Shown here: positions 1 to 8,921 of the stretch, piece after piece
Numbering within the stretch: position 1 is the stretch's first letter
Layout of the letters: each line of letters opens with the position of its first letter
NCBI GenBank assembly: GCA_036676475.1
Contig: JAKFCU010000011.1
Location: 1 to 35,458, forward strand
Direction of reading: 5' to 3'
Source of the DNA: LC029 sp036676475
Lineage (GTDB): Bacteria; Bacillota; Bacilli; Aneurinibacillales; RAOX-1
Length of the DNA stretch: 35,458 nt
The notes under the pieces: model-generated
The model's input: the letters and a program-made list of their open reading frames with translations, nothing else
Told to the model about the DNA's origin: nothing
Database searches by the model: none
Position numbers and translations under genes: made by a program

Positions 1-3000
1 TACATGTTTCTTCGATACTGACCGCCAACTTCATAGAGAGCTTTAGTAATTTGACCTAGAGAGGCTACTTTTACGGTCTCCATCAATTCGGCAAAGATGT
101 TTCCATTCATCAGAGCTACTTGCTTCAAGCGCTCGAGAGCAGCCGCTGATTGATCCTTGTTTTGATCCCAGAACGCGCGAAGATTGTTAATTTGAGTTTG
201 CTTTTCTTCCTCCGTGGAACGAGCCAATTCAATTTCATAATCACTATCACTGGAGTTCGGATTGATAAAGGTGTTGACCCCAACGATCGGTAATTCCCCC
301 GTATGCTTCTTATGCTCATAGTAGAGCGATTCTTCTTGGATTTTTCCGCGTTGATACTGGGTTTCCATAGCCCCCAACACGCCTCCGCGGTCGTTAATGC
401 GCTGGAATTCAGCCAGCACGGCTTCTTCCACTAGGTCTGTCAACTCATCGATAACGAAAGCTCCCTGAAGCGGATTTTCGTTCCTCGCAAGTCCTAGCTC
501 CTTATTGATGATCATCTGAATGGCCATCGCACGGCGTACAGAATTCTCTGTAGGTGTCGTGATCGCTTCATCATAGGCATTCGTATGAAGAGAGTTACAG
601 TTATCATAAATCGCAACAAGAGCCTGCAGCGTTGTACGAATATCGTTAAAATCCATCTCCTGAGCATGGAGGGATCTACCAGACGTTTGGATATGATACT
701 TCAGCTTTTGACTGCGATCATTTCCGCTATATTTGTGCTTCATGACCGTAGACCAGATTCGGCGAGCCACTCGCCCTAAAACGGTGTATTCCGGATCCAA
801 ACCATTGCTAAAGAAGAAAGAAAGATTTGGCGCAAAATCGTCAATGTGCATACCGCGGCTAAGATAGTACTCCACAAAGGTAAAGCCATTGGCAAGGGTA
901 AAGGCCAATTGAGAAATCGGGTTTGCCCCAGCTTCCGCAATATGATAACCACTGATACTTACAGAATAATAGTTACGGACTTTCTTCTGGATAAAATACT
1001 CCTGAATATCCCCCATTACCTTTAAAGCAAATTCCGTTGAAAAAATACACGTATTTTGACCTTGGTCTTCCTTCAGGATATCGGCTTGAACGGTACCGCG
1101 TACCACTTGCAGCGTACAATCTTTAATTTCATTGAGTTCTTCTTGATTAGGCTGATGGCCATTCTTCTCTACAAAACGCTCGACCTGCTGATGGATAGCG
1201 GTATTCATGTACATAGCAAGAATAATCGGAGCCGGTCCATTGATCGTCATTGATACACTAGTAGACGGATGGCAAAGATCAAATCCCGCATAGAGCTTCT
1301 TCATATCATCTAACGTACACACGTTTACGCCGCTGTTCCCAATTTTCCCATAGATATCAGGACGGTAATCAGGATCTTGACCATATAACGTTACACTATC
1401 AAAAGCCGTGGACAAACGCTTGGCATCTTCCCCAACACATAAGAAATGGAAGCGGCGGTTGGTACGATCTGGTGTTCCTTCCCCAGCAAACATCCGCTTA
1501 GGATCTTCATTTTCACGTTTGAATGGGAATACCCCAGCGGTATAAGGGAAGTAGCCAGGAAGGTTTTCCTTCATCGCCCAATGGAGCAATTCTCCTAGAT
1601 CCTCATATTTCGGCAGGCTAATCTTAGAAATCTTATTTCCAGACAAAGATTCAGTATAAAGCTCAGTAACGATCTCTTTATCACGGATCTTCGTAATAAA
1701 CTGATCCTTGGTATAGGCCTCCCGAAGCTTTGGCCAATTCTCAAGGAACCGCTTACACTCCGGATGAATCTTACCTTCATAGAAGGCAATCATATCATCG
1801 AGCTTTCTCAAAAAATCTGCATCCGTTGAAAACAACTCACGCGTGCCCCGTAATTGGAAAAGCTTTCGGGCATACCCGACTTGTTCTTCCGTAAACTTCT
1901 TATAGTTGCGAATGGTATAAACAATCTCACCTAAATATTGAACACGCTCAGGAGGGATGATCATGTTTTTCTTCGTGACCTTCTCCCTTTTCGTATCTAA
2001 AGACGTAGGCCAGTTTCCACCCGTTTTCTTCTCGACAATCTTCATCAGATTAGCAAACAACACATTCGTTCCGGGATCGTTAAACTGGCTGGCAATCGTT
2101 CCGAATACAGGCAGCTCTTCATCCGCTATGGTAAATAAGTTATGACTTCGCTTAAACTGCTTGCGAACATCGCGAAGGGCATCTTCCGATCCGCGGTGCT
2201 CAAACTTGTTGATCACAATCAGGTCTGCGTAATCGATCATATCTATTTTTTCTAATTGAGTAGCAGCCCCAAACTCACTGGTCATCACATACATCGCCAC
2301 ATCGACAAGTTTAACAATACCGGAATTCCCTTGCCCAATTCCGCTCGTTTCCACGATGATAAAATCATACCCGGCCGCTTTCACGATATGAATAGCTTCC
2401 TTGGTAGCTTTACTCAGCTCCGAGTTGGAGCCACGAGTAGCCAAGCTGCGCATATAAACGCGAATGTCGTTAATGGAATTCATACGAATACGGTCGCCTA
2501 ATAACGCTCCACCCGTCTTTTGCTTAGAGGGGTCAATGGAAATAATCGCAATGGAACGGTCCGGGAACTGCTCCAAATAGCGACGAACCAATTCATCCGT
2601 AAGAGAGCTCTTTCCTGCTCCACCTGTACCCGTAATCCCTAAAACCGGAACAGCTGGTGCTTCTAACTTCAATTTTTCTAGCGTGACCGCTATGGATTCA
2701 TCCTTCGAATCGTTCTCCACATGTTCCTCCGCAAGCGTGATCAGCTTACTAATGGCTCCCCAGTTTTTCTCCTTTAGCAGCTCCATTTCCTTTTCCGCCT
2801 GCTTCGGTGTCGGCCAATCCGTTTCACGAATCATATGGTTAATCATTCCTTGCAGACCTAGCTCCCGGCCATCATCAGGAGAGAATAGTTTGGCAATTCC
2901 GTAGTCATGAAGGTCCTTGATTTCTGCAGGAATAATAACCCCACCACCGCCAGCGAAAATTTTAATATGGGTGGCCCCTTTTTCCTTAAGAAGATCATAC

Positions 3001-3245
3001 ATGTATTTTAAGTATTCAACATGACCGCCTTGATAAGAGCTGATGGCGATCCCTTGAACATCTTCCTGAACCGCGGCATTCACGATCTCATCCACCGCAC
3101 GATTGTGTCCCAAGTGAATGACCTCTACTCCAGATCCCTGCAAAATACGTCGCATGATATTAATCGAGACATCATGACCATCGAATAAAGCGGCCGCCGT
3201 GACAAAACGAACATGATGTTTTGGACGATATGCTTCCGTCTCCAT
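1..3245 (-). CDS. icmF: Fused isobutyryl-CoA mutase IcmF (3' end at window edge)
   Basis: This gene encodes the B12-dependent mutase that interconverts isobutyryl-CoA and n-butyryl-CoA, fused to its G-protein chaperone. The start is ATG behind GGAGGGAG. The N-terminal B12 domain has DGHD around residue 22, with His as the cobalt ligand. A P-loop (GTGGAGKSS) near residue 205 begins the MeaB-like GTPase. The mutase domain fills the C-terminal half and has NGPAPIIL near residue 667 and GTVQADILKED further on. About 1081 codons are visible and the last is followed by TA, so the stop codon is cut by the window edge; this matches the usual family length. It lies 27 bp after the TetR gene and probably shares its transcript. 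Some IcmF enzymes also accept isovaleryl- or pivalyl-CoA, so the exact substrate is open. Confidence 0.93.
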   Translation of the reverse strand, partial: METEAYRPKHHVRFVTAAALFDGHDVSINIMRRILQGSGVEVIHLGHNRAVDEIVNAAVQEDVQGIAISSYQGGHVEYLKYMYDLLKEKGATHIKIFAGGGGVIIPAEIKDLHDYGIAKLFSPDDGRELGLQGMINHMIRETDWPTPKQAEKEMELLKEKNWGAISKLITLAEEHVENDSKDESIAVTLEKLKLEAPAVPVLGITGTGGAGKSSLTDELVRRYLEQFPDRSIAIISIDPSKQKTGGALLGDRIRMNSINDIRVYMRSLATRGSNSELSKATKEAIHIVKAAGYDFIIVETSGIGQGNSGIVKLVDVAMYVMTSEFGAATQLEKIDMIDYADLIVINKFEHRGSEDALRDVRKQFKRSHNLFTIADEELPVFGTIASQFNDPGTNVLFANLMKIVEKKTGGNWPTSLDTKREKVTKKNMIIPPERVQYLGEIVYTIRNYKKFTEEQVGYARKLFQLRGTRELFSTDADFLRKLDDMIAFYEGKIHPECKRFLENWPKLREAYTKDQFITKIRDKEIVTELYTESLSGNKISKISLPKYEDLGELLHWAMKENLPGYFPYTAGVFPFKRENEDPKRMFAGEGTPDRTNRRFHFLCVGEDAKRLSTAFDSVTLYGQDPDYRPDIYGKIGNSGVNVCTLDDMKKLYAGFDLCHPSTSVSMTINGPAPIILAMYMNTAIHQQVERFVEKNGHQPNQEELNEIKDCTLQVVRGTVQADILKEDQGQNTCIFSTEFALKVMGDIQEYFIQKKVRNYYSVSISGYHIAEAGANPISQLAFTLANGFTFVEYYLSRGMHIDDFAPNLSFFFSNGLDPEYTVLGRVARRIWSTVMKHKYSGNDRSQKLKYHIQTSGRSLHAQEMDFNDIRTTLQALVAIYDNCNSLHTNAYDEAITTPTENSVRRAMAIQMIINKELGLARNENPLQGAFVIDELTDLVEEAVLAEFQRINDRGGVLGAMETQYQRGKIQEESLYYEHKKHTGELPIVGVNTFINPNSSDSDYEIELARSTEEEKQTQINNLRAFWDQNKDQSAAALERLKQVALMNGNIFAELMETVKVASLGQITKALYEVGGQYRRNM

Positions 3246-3272
3246 ATTTCTCCCTCCGACCCATTTTATATA

Positions 3273-3908
3273 TTACATGCTTCCCCCTTGAAAACCACTT
3301 AACAGTAAATTCGTTTGCATTTCTATATACTCATCCAAGGTGTAATGCTTTCGTAACGCCCAACGGCGGAATACCCACATTTCCCCCAACACGATGATAT
3401 TGTGTGCCATCAGCTTTACAAAATTCGGATCAATATTTAACGATTGATCCTCAATCCCTTTGCGAAGGATTTGTTCAAAGAATTCAGATATATATCCTTC
3501 GCGTTTTAGCACGTATTGCATCGGTTCACTCGGTAGCGATTTGATTTCCTGATAAATCAAAAGCACCTTATCATCTACATCATTCATCACATGGAATAAA
3601 CCGTGAATAGCATGACGCAGCGTTTCCGCCCCGGTTCGCGACTCAACCATCGCCTCTTCCATCTTCTTTTCCACTTCCGTATGGATAGAATCACAAACGA
3701 GATAGAGAACATCTTCTTTTGATTCAATATATTCATACAGCGTCCCAATACTAAATCCCGATGCTCTAGCGATCTCTCTTGTTGTGGTTTTGTGGAATCC
3801 TTTAGAAATAAACAGTTCTACAGCTGCTTCTACAATCTGTTCCCTGCGTTTTTCCACTAGCTTTTGATCCTTTACTAAAGAAGGTATTGATTTCTTTCCG
3901 GCTGCCAA
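3273..3908 (-). CDS. TetR-family regulator of the acyl-CoA cluster
   Basis: This is a TetR/AcrR repressor of about 211 residues. The N-terminal helix-turn-helix is clear (AAVELFISKGFHKTTTREIA, then GFSIGTLYEYIESKEDVLYL), and the C-terminal half is a ligand-binding helical bundle. A TTG start at 3908 is preferred because a GGGGGG ribosome site lies six bases upstream. An ATG at 3950 would add 14 residues (MRIILSD...) that are encoded by a dispersed repeat, so it is less likely. It sits between acdA and icmF. By analogy with FadR-type TetR proteins it would sense an acyl-CoA and repress the surrounding genes; that is inference, supported by operator-like dyads at 3978-4001 and 11093-11106. Confidence 0.88.
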   Translation of the reverse strand: MAAGKKSIPSLVKDQKLVEKRREQIVEAAVELFISKGFHKTTTREIARASGFSIGTLYEYIESKEDVLYLVCDSIHTEVEKKMEEAMVESRTGAETLRHAIHGLFHVMNDVDDKVLLIYQEIKSLPSEPMQYVLKREGYISEFFEQILRKGIEDQSLNIDPNFVKLMAHNIIVLGEMWVFRRWALRKHYTLDEYIEMQTNLLLSGFQGGSM

Positions 3909-3926
3909 GGATAGCCCCCCTTTTTT

Positions 3927-3974
3927 CTTATCGGAAAGTATTATACGCATATGGCTGCGCTAGTAGCTTTCTTA
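3927..3974 (-). repeat. SR1 dispersed repeat, copy a
   Basis: Read on the minus strand it begins TAAGAAAGCTACTAGCGCAG and continues to a TATAATACTTTCCGATAAG end. It lies between the tetR promoter and the tetR ribosome site, in sense orientation. The first hairpin has one A-C mismatch here. Confidence 0.85.
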
Positions 3975-3977
3975 TCG

Positions 3978-4001
3978 ATATGACTGAGCGTTAGGTCATA
4001 T
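3978..4001. promoter_or_regulatory. Operator-like dyad upstream of tetR
   Basis: ATATGAC and GTCATAT form a perfect 7-bp inverted repeat separated by 10 bp. The inner 14-mer TGAGCGTTAGGTCA resembles the dyad at 11093-11106. It lies just downstream of the tetR -10 box, where a bound repressor would block initiation. Binding by the neighbouring TetR protein is inferred. Confidence 0.6.
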
Positions 4002-4011
4002 ACTACTTTGT

Positions 4012-4040
4012 AATATACCCCTAACTTACTCTTTTCGCAA
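4012..4040 (-). promoter_or_regulatory. Sigma-A-type promoter for tetR-icmF
   Basis: On the minus strand TTGCGA and TATATT are separated by 17 bp. The predicted start would lie at or just inside the dyad at 3978-4001. Confidence 0.6.
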
Positions 4041-4106
4041 CGGGGGATGCCTGAATGCTAAGAGATCGCAGGAGCAGCAGCCCAGCGATCCCCTTTTACA
4101 CCGCCA

Positions 4107-5249
4107 TTAATCCTTCAATAGATATCCGGCAATCACTAAACGTTGAATTTCATTGGTTCCTTCATAAATTTGTGTAATCTTTGCATCTCTCATGAAGCGT
4201 TCCACCGGATATTCCCGAGTATATCCATATCCACCGAACACCTGAACTGCCTCGACGGTCACTTCCATTGCAATATCACCCGCGAACAACTTTGACATGG
4301 CCGATTGCAACCCATATGAAATCCCTTGATCTTCACGCCAAGCCGCTTGATAAGTAAGCAAACGAGCCGCCTCTATTTTTGTAGCCATATCCGCTAGCTT
4401 AAACTGAATGGCTTGTTGCTTCGCAATCGGCTTGCCAAACTGAACGCGTTCTTTTGCATAGGCTGTCGCATGATCCAAAGCACCTTGAGCAATTCCTACT
4501 GCTTGAGACGCGATACCGTTACGTCCGCCATCGAGTGTCATCATAGCAACTTTAAAGCCATCACCAATTTGACCTAACATATTTTCTTTCGGTACACGAC
4601 AGTTATCCATAATCACTTCGGTGGTGGATGAAGAACGAATACCTAGCTTCTTCTCCTTTTTACCTACAGAGAATCCAGGGAAATCACGCTCTACAATAAA
4701 AGCGACCGTACCTTTATATTTTAACTCCGGATTGGTCTGAGCAATCACGATAAAAACATCCGCATAGCTTCCGTTGGTGATGAAGATTTTGGACCCGTTC
4801 AGCACCCACTCCTCACCATCTAATACAGCCGTGGTCTTCATTCCCGCTGCATCCGAACCGGAACCTGCCTCAGTCAAGCAATAAGCCCCCATGCTTCTTC
4901 CTTCTGCCATTGCACGAAGATACTTTTGCTTTTGCGCCTCCGTACCAAATTTATAGACAGGCCAACCGGCCAATGAAGTATGAGCGGAAAGGGTTACCCC
5001 TACGGATGCATCGACACGGGATAGCTCTTCAACGGCTATCGCATAGCTTAAATAGTCAGCTCCTGCACCGCCGTATTCTTCTGGCCAAGGAATTCCGCAA
5101 AGGCCAAGTTCAGCCATTTTGTTCCAAATACCCATATCCCATACTTCTTCTTCATCGCGAATCGCAGCAGTTGGACCGCATTCATTCTCAGCAAACTCCC
5201 GTACCATCTTCTGCATCATTTGATGTTCTTCTGAAAGCATAAAATTCAT
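4107..5249 (-). CDS. acdA: Acyl-CoA dehydrogenase AcdA
   Basis: This is an FAD-dependent short-chain acyl-CoA dehydrogenase of 380 residues, the normal family length. It oxidises an acyl-CoA to the trans-2-enoyl-CoA and passes electrons to ETF. The FAD/substrate region (CLTEAGSGSDA) and the C-terminal TQIYEGTNEIQRLVI, whose Glu is the catalytic base, are intact. The sequence closely follows B. subtilis AcdA, for example GIPWPEEYGG and TLSAHTSLAGWP. The ATG at 5249 is chosen because GAGGAGAG lies upstream; an upstream GTG at 5267 would overlap that site. It lies about 50 bp after the first acyl-CoA dehydrogenase gene in the same operon. The exact chain length used cannot be read from the sequence. 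Confidence 0.93.
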   Translation of the reverse strand: MNFMLSEEHQMMQKMVREFAENECGPTAAIRDEEEVWDMGIWNKMAELGLCGIPWPEEYGGAGADYLSYAIAVEELSRVDASVGVTLSAHTSLAGWPVYKFGTEAQKQKYLRAMAEGRSMGAYCLTEAGSGSDAAGMKTTAVLDGEEWVLNGSKIFITNGSYADVFIVIAQTNPELKYKGTVAFIVERDFPGFSVGKKEKKLGIRSSSTTEVIMDNCRVPKENMLGQIGDGFKVAMMTLDGGRNGIASQAVGIAQGALDHATAYAKERVQFGKPIAKQQAIQFKLADMATKIEAARLLTYQAAWREDQGISYGLQSAMSKLFAGDIAMEVTVEAVQVFGGYGYTREYPVERFMRDAKITQIYEGTNEIQRLVIAGYLLKD

Positions 5250-5300
5250 CCGTTTCTCTCTCCTCACTATTTATATGGTATTTTCTACCTACTGATTATT

Positions 5301-6431
5301 CTAATCCTCAAGCAGATATTTAGATATGACGATTCGTTGAATTTCATTCGTGCCTTCATAGATCTGCGTTACCTTCGCATCGCGGAACAGCCGCTCCACG
5401 GGATATTCTCTCGTATATCCATATCCGCCAAAGACCTGTACGGCTTCAATTGCCGATTTCATCGCGGTATCGGTGGAGAAACGCTTTGCCATGGATGCTT
5501 CCTTACCACACTTGATTCCTCGACTGCACAGGTCAGCTGCCCGATATACCAAAAGCTTAGCTGCTTCCACTTGGGTCGCCATGTCAGCGATCTTAAAGGC
5601 AATCGCTTGCTGGGCAGCAATCGGTTTCCCAAACTGTACCCGTTGCTTGGCGTAGCGGATCGAATATTCAAGAGCCGCTTCGGCAATACCCAATCCCTGA
5701 GCGGCAATTCCAATCCGTCCAGCATCCAGGTTGGCCATGGCAATTTTAAAGCCTTCTCCTTCCGCACCAAGCAAGTTTTCAGCCGGAACCTCGGCATTTT
5801 CGAAAATCAATTCACAGGTATTAGAACCGTGCAGCCCCATCTTCTTTTCTTTTTTACCGATGGTAAAGCCAGAAGTGCCCTTCTCCACGATAAAAGCGGA
5901 TACTCCGCTCGTATCTGTCACCGCAAACGTAATATACGTGTCAGCCGCTCCGGCGTTGGTAATAAAGATTTTGGACCCGTTCAAAATGTACTTATCGCCT
6001 TTCCGTACGGCCGTTGTGCGCATGCTTGCTGCATCAGAACCGGCGCTTGGCTCGGTTAAAGCAAAAGCCCCGATATATTCACCTGCCGCTAGCTTAGGAA
6101 TATACTTTTGTTTTTGCTCTTCATTTCCAAAATAAAGAATCGGGTTGGTTCCTACTGAGGTGTGAACAGAGAGGATGACCCCTACCGTTGCACTCACCTT
6201 AGCCATTTCATGAATGGCCAGAATATAAGAGGCGAAATCTGCTCCCGCTCCTCCATACTCCTCCGGAACCGGAATCCCCAGGAGTCCGTATTCCCCCATT
6301 TTCCGGATGGCTTCCAAGGGGAATTCATCCGTTTCTTCCATATGTTCGACGATCGGTACAATTTCGTTTTGGGCAAAATCGCGCACCATTTTCCGCATCA
6401 TCTCTTGTTCTTCAGTAAAACGCAAATTCAT
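5301..6431 (-). CDS. Acyl-CoA dehydrogenase (MmgC/butyryl-CoA type)
   Basis: This is a second acyl-CoA dehydrogenase of 376 residues. It keeps ALTEPSAGSDA in the FAD/substrate region, FGGYGYTREYPVERLFRDAK, and the catalytic Glu in TQIYEGTNEIQR. The start ATG follows GAAAGGAGACCCTGC. It is clearly related to its downstream neighbour but differs in the substrate-pocket region, so the pair may split straight-chain and branched or short-chain substrates; this is inferred from the coexisting icmF. Two tandem SR1 repeats separate it from the upstream 3-hydroxyacyl-CoA dehydrogenase gene. Confidence 0.92.
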   Translation of the reverse strand: MNLRFTEEQEMMRKMVRDFAQNEIVPIVEHMEETDEFPLEAIRKMGEYGLLGIPVPEEYGGAGADFASYILAIHEMAKVSATVGVILSVHTSVGTNPILYFGNEEQKQKYIPKLAAGEYIGAFALTEPSAGSDAASMRTTAVRKGDKYILNGSKIFITNAGAADTYITFAVTDTSGVSAFIVEKGTSGFTIGKKEKKMGLHGSNTCELIFENAEVPAENLLGAEGEGFKIAMANLDAGRIGIAAQGLGIAEAALEYSIRYAKQRVQFGKPIAAQQAIAFKIADMATQVEAAKLLVYRAADLCSRGIKCGKEASMAKRFSTDTAMKSAIEAVQVFGGYGYTREYPVERLFRDAKVTQIYEGTNEIQRIVISKYLLED

Positions 6432-6455
6432 GATGCAGGGTCTCCTTTCACTAGC

Positions 6456-6557
6456 TATACTTATCAGTCAAGTATTATACGCATAAGGCTACGCCAGTAG
6501 CTTTCTTATACTTATCAGTCAAGTATTATACGCACAAGGCTACGCCAGTAGCTTTCT
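6456..6557 (-). repeat. SR1 dispersed repeat, tandem pair b1-b2
   Basis: Two head-to-tail 51-bp units (6456-6506 and 6507-6557) differ at a single base. They fill nearly the whole gap between two operon genes, and the distal unit abuts the TAA stop of the upstream gene. Both lie in sense orientation. Each can form a GCTAC/GTAGC hairpin and an ATACTT/AAGTAT hairpin. Confidence 0.92.
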
Positions 6558-7408
6558 TATTCGTATATATAGAAGCCGCGACCGGATTTCTTACCGAGCC
6601 ATCCAGCTTTCACATATTTGCGAAGCAATGGACATGGGCGATATTTAGAATCTCCTAAACCAGCATGTAATACTTCCATGATATAAAGACAAGTGTCTAA
6701 TCCAATAAAGTCAGCTAACGTTAAAGGTCCCATCGGATGATTCATACCGAGCTTCATGACTTCATCAACTGCTTCCGGAGTAGCTACCCCTTCATATACA
6801 CAATAGATCGCTTCGTTGATCATCGGAAGCAAAATACGATTGGAAACAAAGCCTGGGAAATCATTCACTTCAACCGGTACTTTCGCCATCTTTTTCGAAA
6901 GATCTTCTACCACCGCATAGGTTTCATCGGATGTAGCCAAGCCACGAATCACTTCGATTAATTTCATGACCGGTACAGGATTCATAAAGTGCATACCGAT
7001 GACTTTTTCCGGACGCTTGGTTACCGCTGCAATTTCCGTAATCGGGAGAGAAGACGTATTGCTCGCTAAAATCGCATGAGGGGGACAGACCTCATCAAGC
7101 TTTTTAAAGATCCCCGTCTTCACGTTCATATTTTCCATAACCGCTTCAACGACAAAATCGACATCTTTTCCATCGTTTAAATCAGTAGAAAGAATTATTC
7201 TCCCTAGGATCGCGTCCATTTCCTCTTGGGTTTTGCGGCCTTTTTCTATGTCACGAGCTAAATTTTTCTTAATAACACCAAATCCTTTTTCCACAAACTC
7301 CGGCTTCAAATCGTGTAAAACTACCTGTAACCCAGCGGTTGCTGCCACTTGTGCAATCCCGCCTCCCATTTGTCCTGCTCCAATCACCATCAACTTTTGT
7401 ATACTCAT
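6557..7408 (-). CDS. 3-hydroxybutyryl-CoA dehydrogenase
   Basis: This NAD-dependent dehydrogenase of 283 residues oxidises (S)-3-hydroxyacyl-CoA to 3-ketoacyl-CoA. The Rossmann motif GAGQMGGGIAQ is at residues 10-20. ASNTSSLPIT, the catalytic-region GMHFMNPVPVMKLIEVI, and DFPGFVSNRIL are all present. The C-terminal domain has GMNHPMGPLTLADFIGLD. The length equals that of the Hbd/MmgB family. The ATG follows GAGGAGCAGG. It follows the thiolase gene by 21 bp. Its TAA stop abuts the tandem SR1 repeats. Confidence 0.94.
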   Translation of the reverse strand: MSIQKLMVIGAGQMGGGIAQVAATAGLQVVLHDLKPEFVEKGFGVIKKNLARDIEKGRKTQEEMDAILGRIILSTDLNDGKDVDFVVEAVMENMNVKTGIFKKLDEVCPPHAILASNTSSLPITEIAAVTKRPEKVIGMHFMNPVPVMKLIEVIRGLATSDETYAVVEDLSKKMAKVPVEVNDFPGFVSNRILLPMINEAIYCVYEGVATPEAVDEVMKLGMNHPMGPLTLADFIGLDTCLYIMEVLHAGLGDSKYRPCPLLRKYVKAGWLGKKSGRGFYIYE

Positions 7409-7429
7409 GATTCCTGCTCCTCTCCGATT

Positions 7430-8620
7430 CTATTTCACTTCATCTACTTTCACCAAAATCGCATCACCTTGTCCTGCCCCGCTGCAAATCGCAGCAATTC
7501 CCAATCCTCCGCCACGGCGGCGAAGCTCGTAAATTAAGGTCATGATAATACGTGCGCCACTTGCTCCAATCGGATGTCCTAAGGCAATCGCACCCCCGTT
7601 GACATTTACCTTATTTGGATCCCAGCCCACGATCTTTCCGCTCGTAAGCGATACGGCGGCAAAAGCTTCATTTACTTCAAACAAATCTATATCCTCTAGA
7701 GAATACCCCGTCTTCTTTAATAGTTTTTGAATCGCCAAGCCTGGGGTCGTAGCAATATAAGGGGCATCCTGACCGACAGCCGCAGACCCTAGAATCTTCG
7801 CCAAGGGCTTCTTGCCTAGCCCTACTGCTTTTTCTTCAGACATCAGCACCATGGCTCCCGCTCCATCATTGACTCCCGGTGCATTTCCTGCAGTAACCGT
7901 ACCATCCTTTACAAAGATCGGCGGCAATTTCGCCAGGCCTTCCAGGGTCGTTTCTTTGCGCGGACCTTCATCCCTATCCACGATAACCGGGTTCCCCTTG
8001 CGCCCAGGAATCGTAACCGAAACAATTTCATCCTTAAACTTGCCATCTTCAATCGCCTTCACCGTGCGCTGTTGACTGCGCAACGCCCAAGCATCTTGAT
8101 CTTCACGGGAAATCTGATATTCCGCTGCCACCGTACTGCCGTGAACGGCCATATGAACGTTTTGGAAGGCACAAGTTAATCCATCTGAAACCATCAAATC
8201 CTTCATCGAGGTATCTCCCATGCGTGCTCCCCAACGGCCATTTGGCATCGCATAGGGAATATTACTCATGCTTTCCATTCCACCAGCTACCATAATTTTC
8301 GCATCCCCGGCACGAATGATCTGATCCGCCATCGTCACGGCACGCATCCCCGAAGCACAAACTTTATTAATCGTTTCGGTTTGAACCTCCCAAGGAAGTC
8401 CAGCTTTGTGGGCGGCTTGTCGTGACGGTATTTGTCCGGCTCCTGCCTGCACGACCATGCCCATAATTACTTCATCTACTTGCTCGCCTTTAATCCCTGC
8501 TCGTTCCACCGCTTCCTTAATAACAATTGCTCCTAAATCTACGGCCTGAAGATCCTTTAGTGCTCCGCCAAATTTACCAAAGGGTGTGCGTGCTGCACTC
8601 ACAATCACCGTTTTCCCCAT
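7430..8620 (-). CDS. Acetyl-CoA acetyltransferase (thiolase)
   Basis: This is a thiolase II of 396 residues that cleaves 3-ketoacyl-CoA to acetyl-CoA plus a shortened acyl-CoA, or condenses two acetyl-CoA. The acylated Cys is in NKVCASGMRA, the His in GHPIGASGAR and the second Cys in AICSGAGQGDA. The last motif is CSGAGQG rather than the commoner CxGGGQG. The ATG at 8620 has GGAGGAAATCAT directly before it, so a 14-residue upstream extension is rejected. It resembles MmgA of B. subtilis. The 300-bp gap upstream holds a terminator and SR2 sequences, so it may have its own promoter. Confidence 0.93.
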   Translation of the reverse strand: MGKTVIVSAARTPFGKFGGALKDLQAVDLGAIVIKEAVERAGIKGEQVDEVIMGMVVQAGAGQIPSRQAAHKAGLPWEVQTETINKVCASGMRAVTMADQIIRAGDAKIMVAGGMESMSNIPYAMPNGRWGARMGDTSMKDLMVSDGLTCAFQNVHMAVHGSTVAAEYQISREDQDAWALRSQQRTVKAIEDGKFKDEIVSVTIPGRKGNPVIVDRDEGPRKETTLEGLAKLPPIFVKDGTVTAGNAPGVNDGAGAMVLMSEEKAVGLGKKPLAKILGSAAVGQDAPYIATTPGLAIQKLLKKTGYSLEDIDLFEVNEAFAAVSLTSGKIVGWDPNKVNVNGGAIALGHPIGASGARIIMTLIYELRRRGGGLGIAAICSGAGQGDAILVKVDEVK

Positions 8621-8675
8621 ATGATTTCCTCCCCCTCTTTCCGATACCGACTGACCGCTCATTCGACTCTCATCT

Positions 8676-8715
8676 AAAGAAAAACTTGGATGGTGCCAAG
8701 CCCGTGGCGCAGATT
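8676..8715 (+). repeat. SR2 dispersed repeat, copy A
   Basis: The sequence AAAGAAAAACTTGGATGGTG continues to CCAAGCCCGTGGCGCAGATT. CTTGG and CCAAG form a short hairpin. The other copies are at 22982-23015 and 29163-29206. On the minus strand the hairpin is followed by TTTTTCTTT, so it could also act as a terminator. Confidence 0.7.
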
Positions 8716-8800
8716 AGGCTACCGCCTAACCGAAATTCATCTCCCACTTAACCTACACTCGCTATCGCATGGTCTCGGTTTAAAGATGGGAGACTTTTTT
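8680..8800. ncRNA. Hairpin-rich element, possible orphan RNA or IS605-like end
   Basis: Three stems follow one another: CTTGG/CCAAG (8685-8700), GATTAGGC/GCCTAACC (8712-8731, with one G-U pair in RNA) and TCTCCCA/TGGGAGA (8740-8793). The layout resembles the structured 3' ends of IS605/TnpB elements, but no tnpB or tnpA is present. Read on the plus strand the last stem is followed by CTTTTTT. The strand and even its transcription are uncertain. Confidence 0.35.
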
Positions 8801-8811
8801 CGGAGTGCTTT

Positions 8812-8842
8812 TAAAAAAGCTTCGCCATGGAATAACGAAGCT
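8812..8842 (-). terminator. Rho-independent terminator after ywjF
   Basis: On the minus strand AGCTTCG and CGAAGCT flank an 11-base loop and are followed by TTTTTT. It lies 80 bp after the ywjF stop, so the thiolase operon is probably also transcribed from its own promoter. Confidence 0.8.
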
Positions 8843-8921
8843 GTTTCGAAAAGAATGGCCGGCACCTTACCGGACACTGAATACTAATATTTTTATTATA
8901 CATCCACTTGGCTGACTATGG

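Noticed and set aside
4060..4095. Terminator between acdA and tetR (GATCGC/GCGATC)
   Set aside because: The stem is short and lacks a T tract on the minus strand, so termination is doubtful.
5337..6059. Long plus-strand reading frame
   Set aside because: It is antisense to the intact acyl-CoA dehydrogenase gene and has no recognisable domain.
8621..8662. N-terminal extension of the thiolase
   Set aside because: The internal ATG at 8620 has a strong ribosome site and gives the family-standard start.
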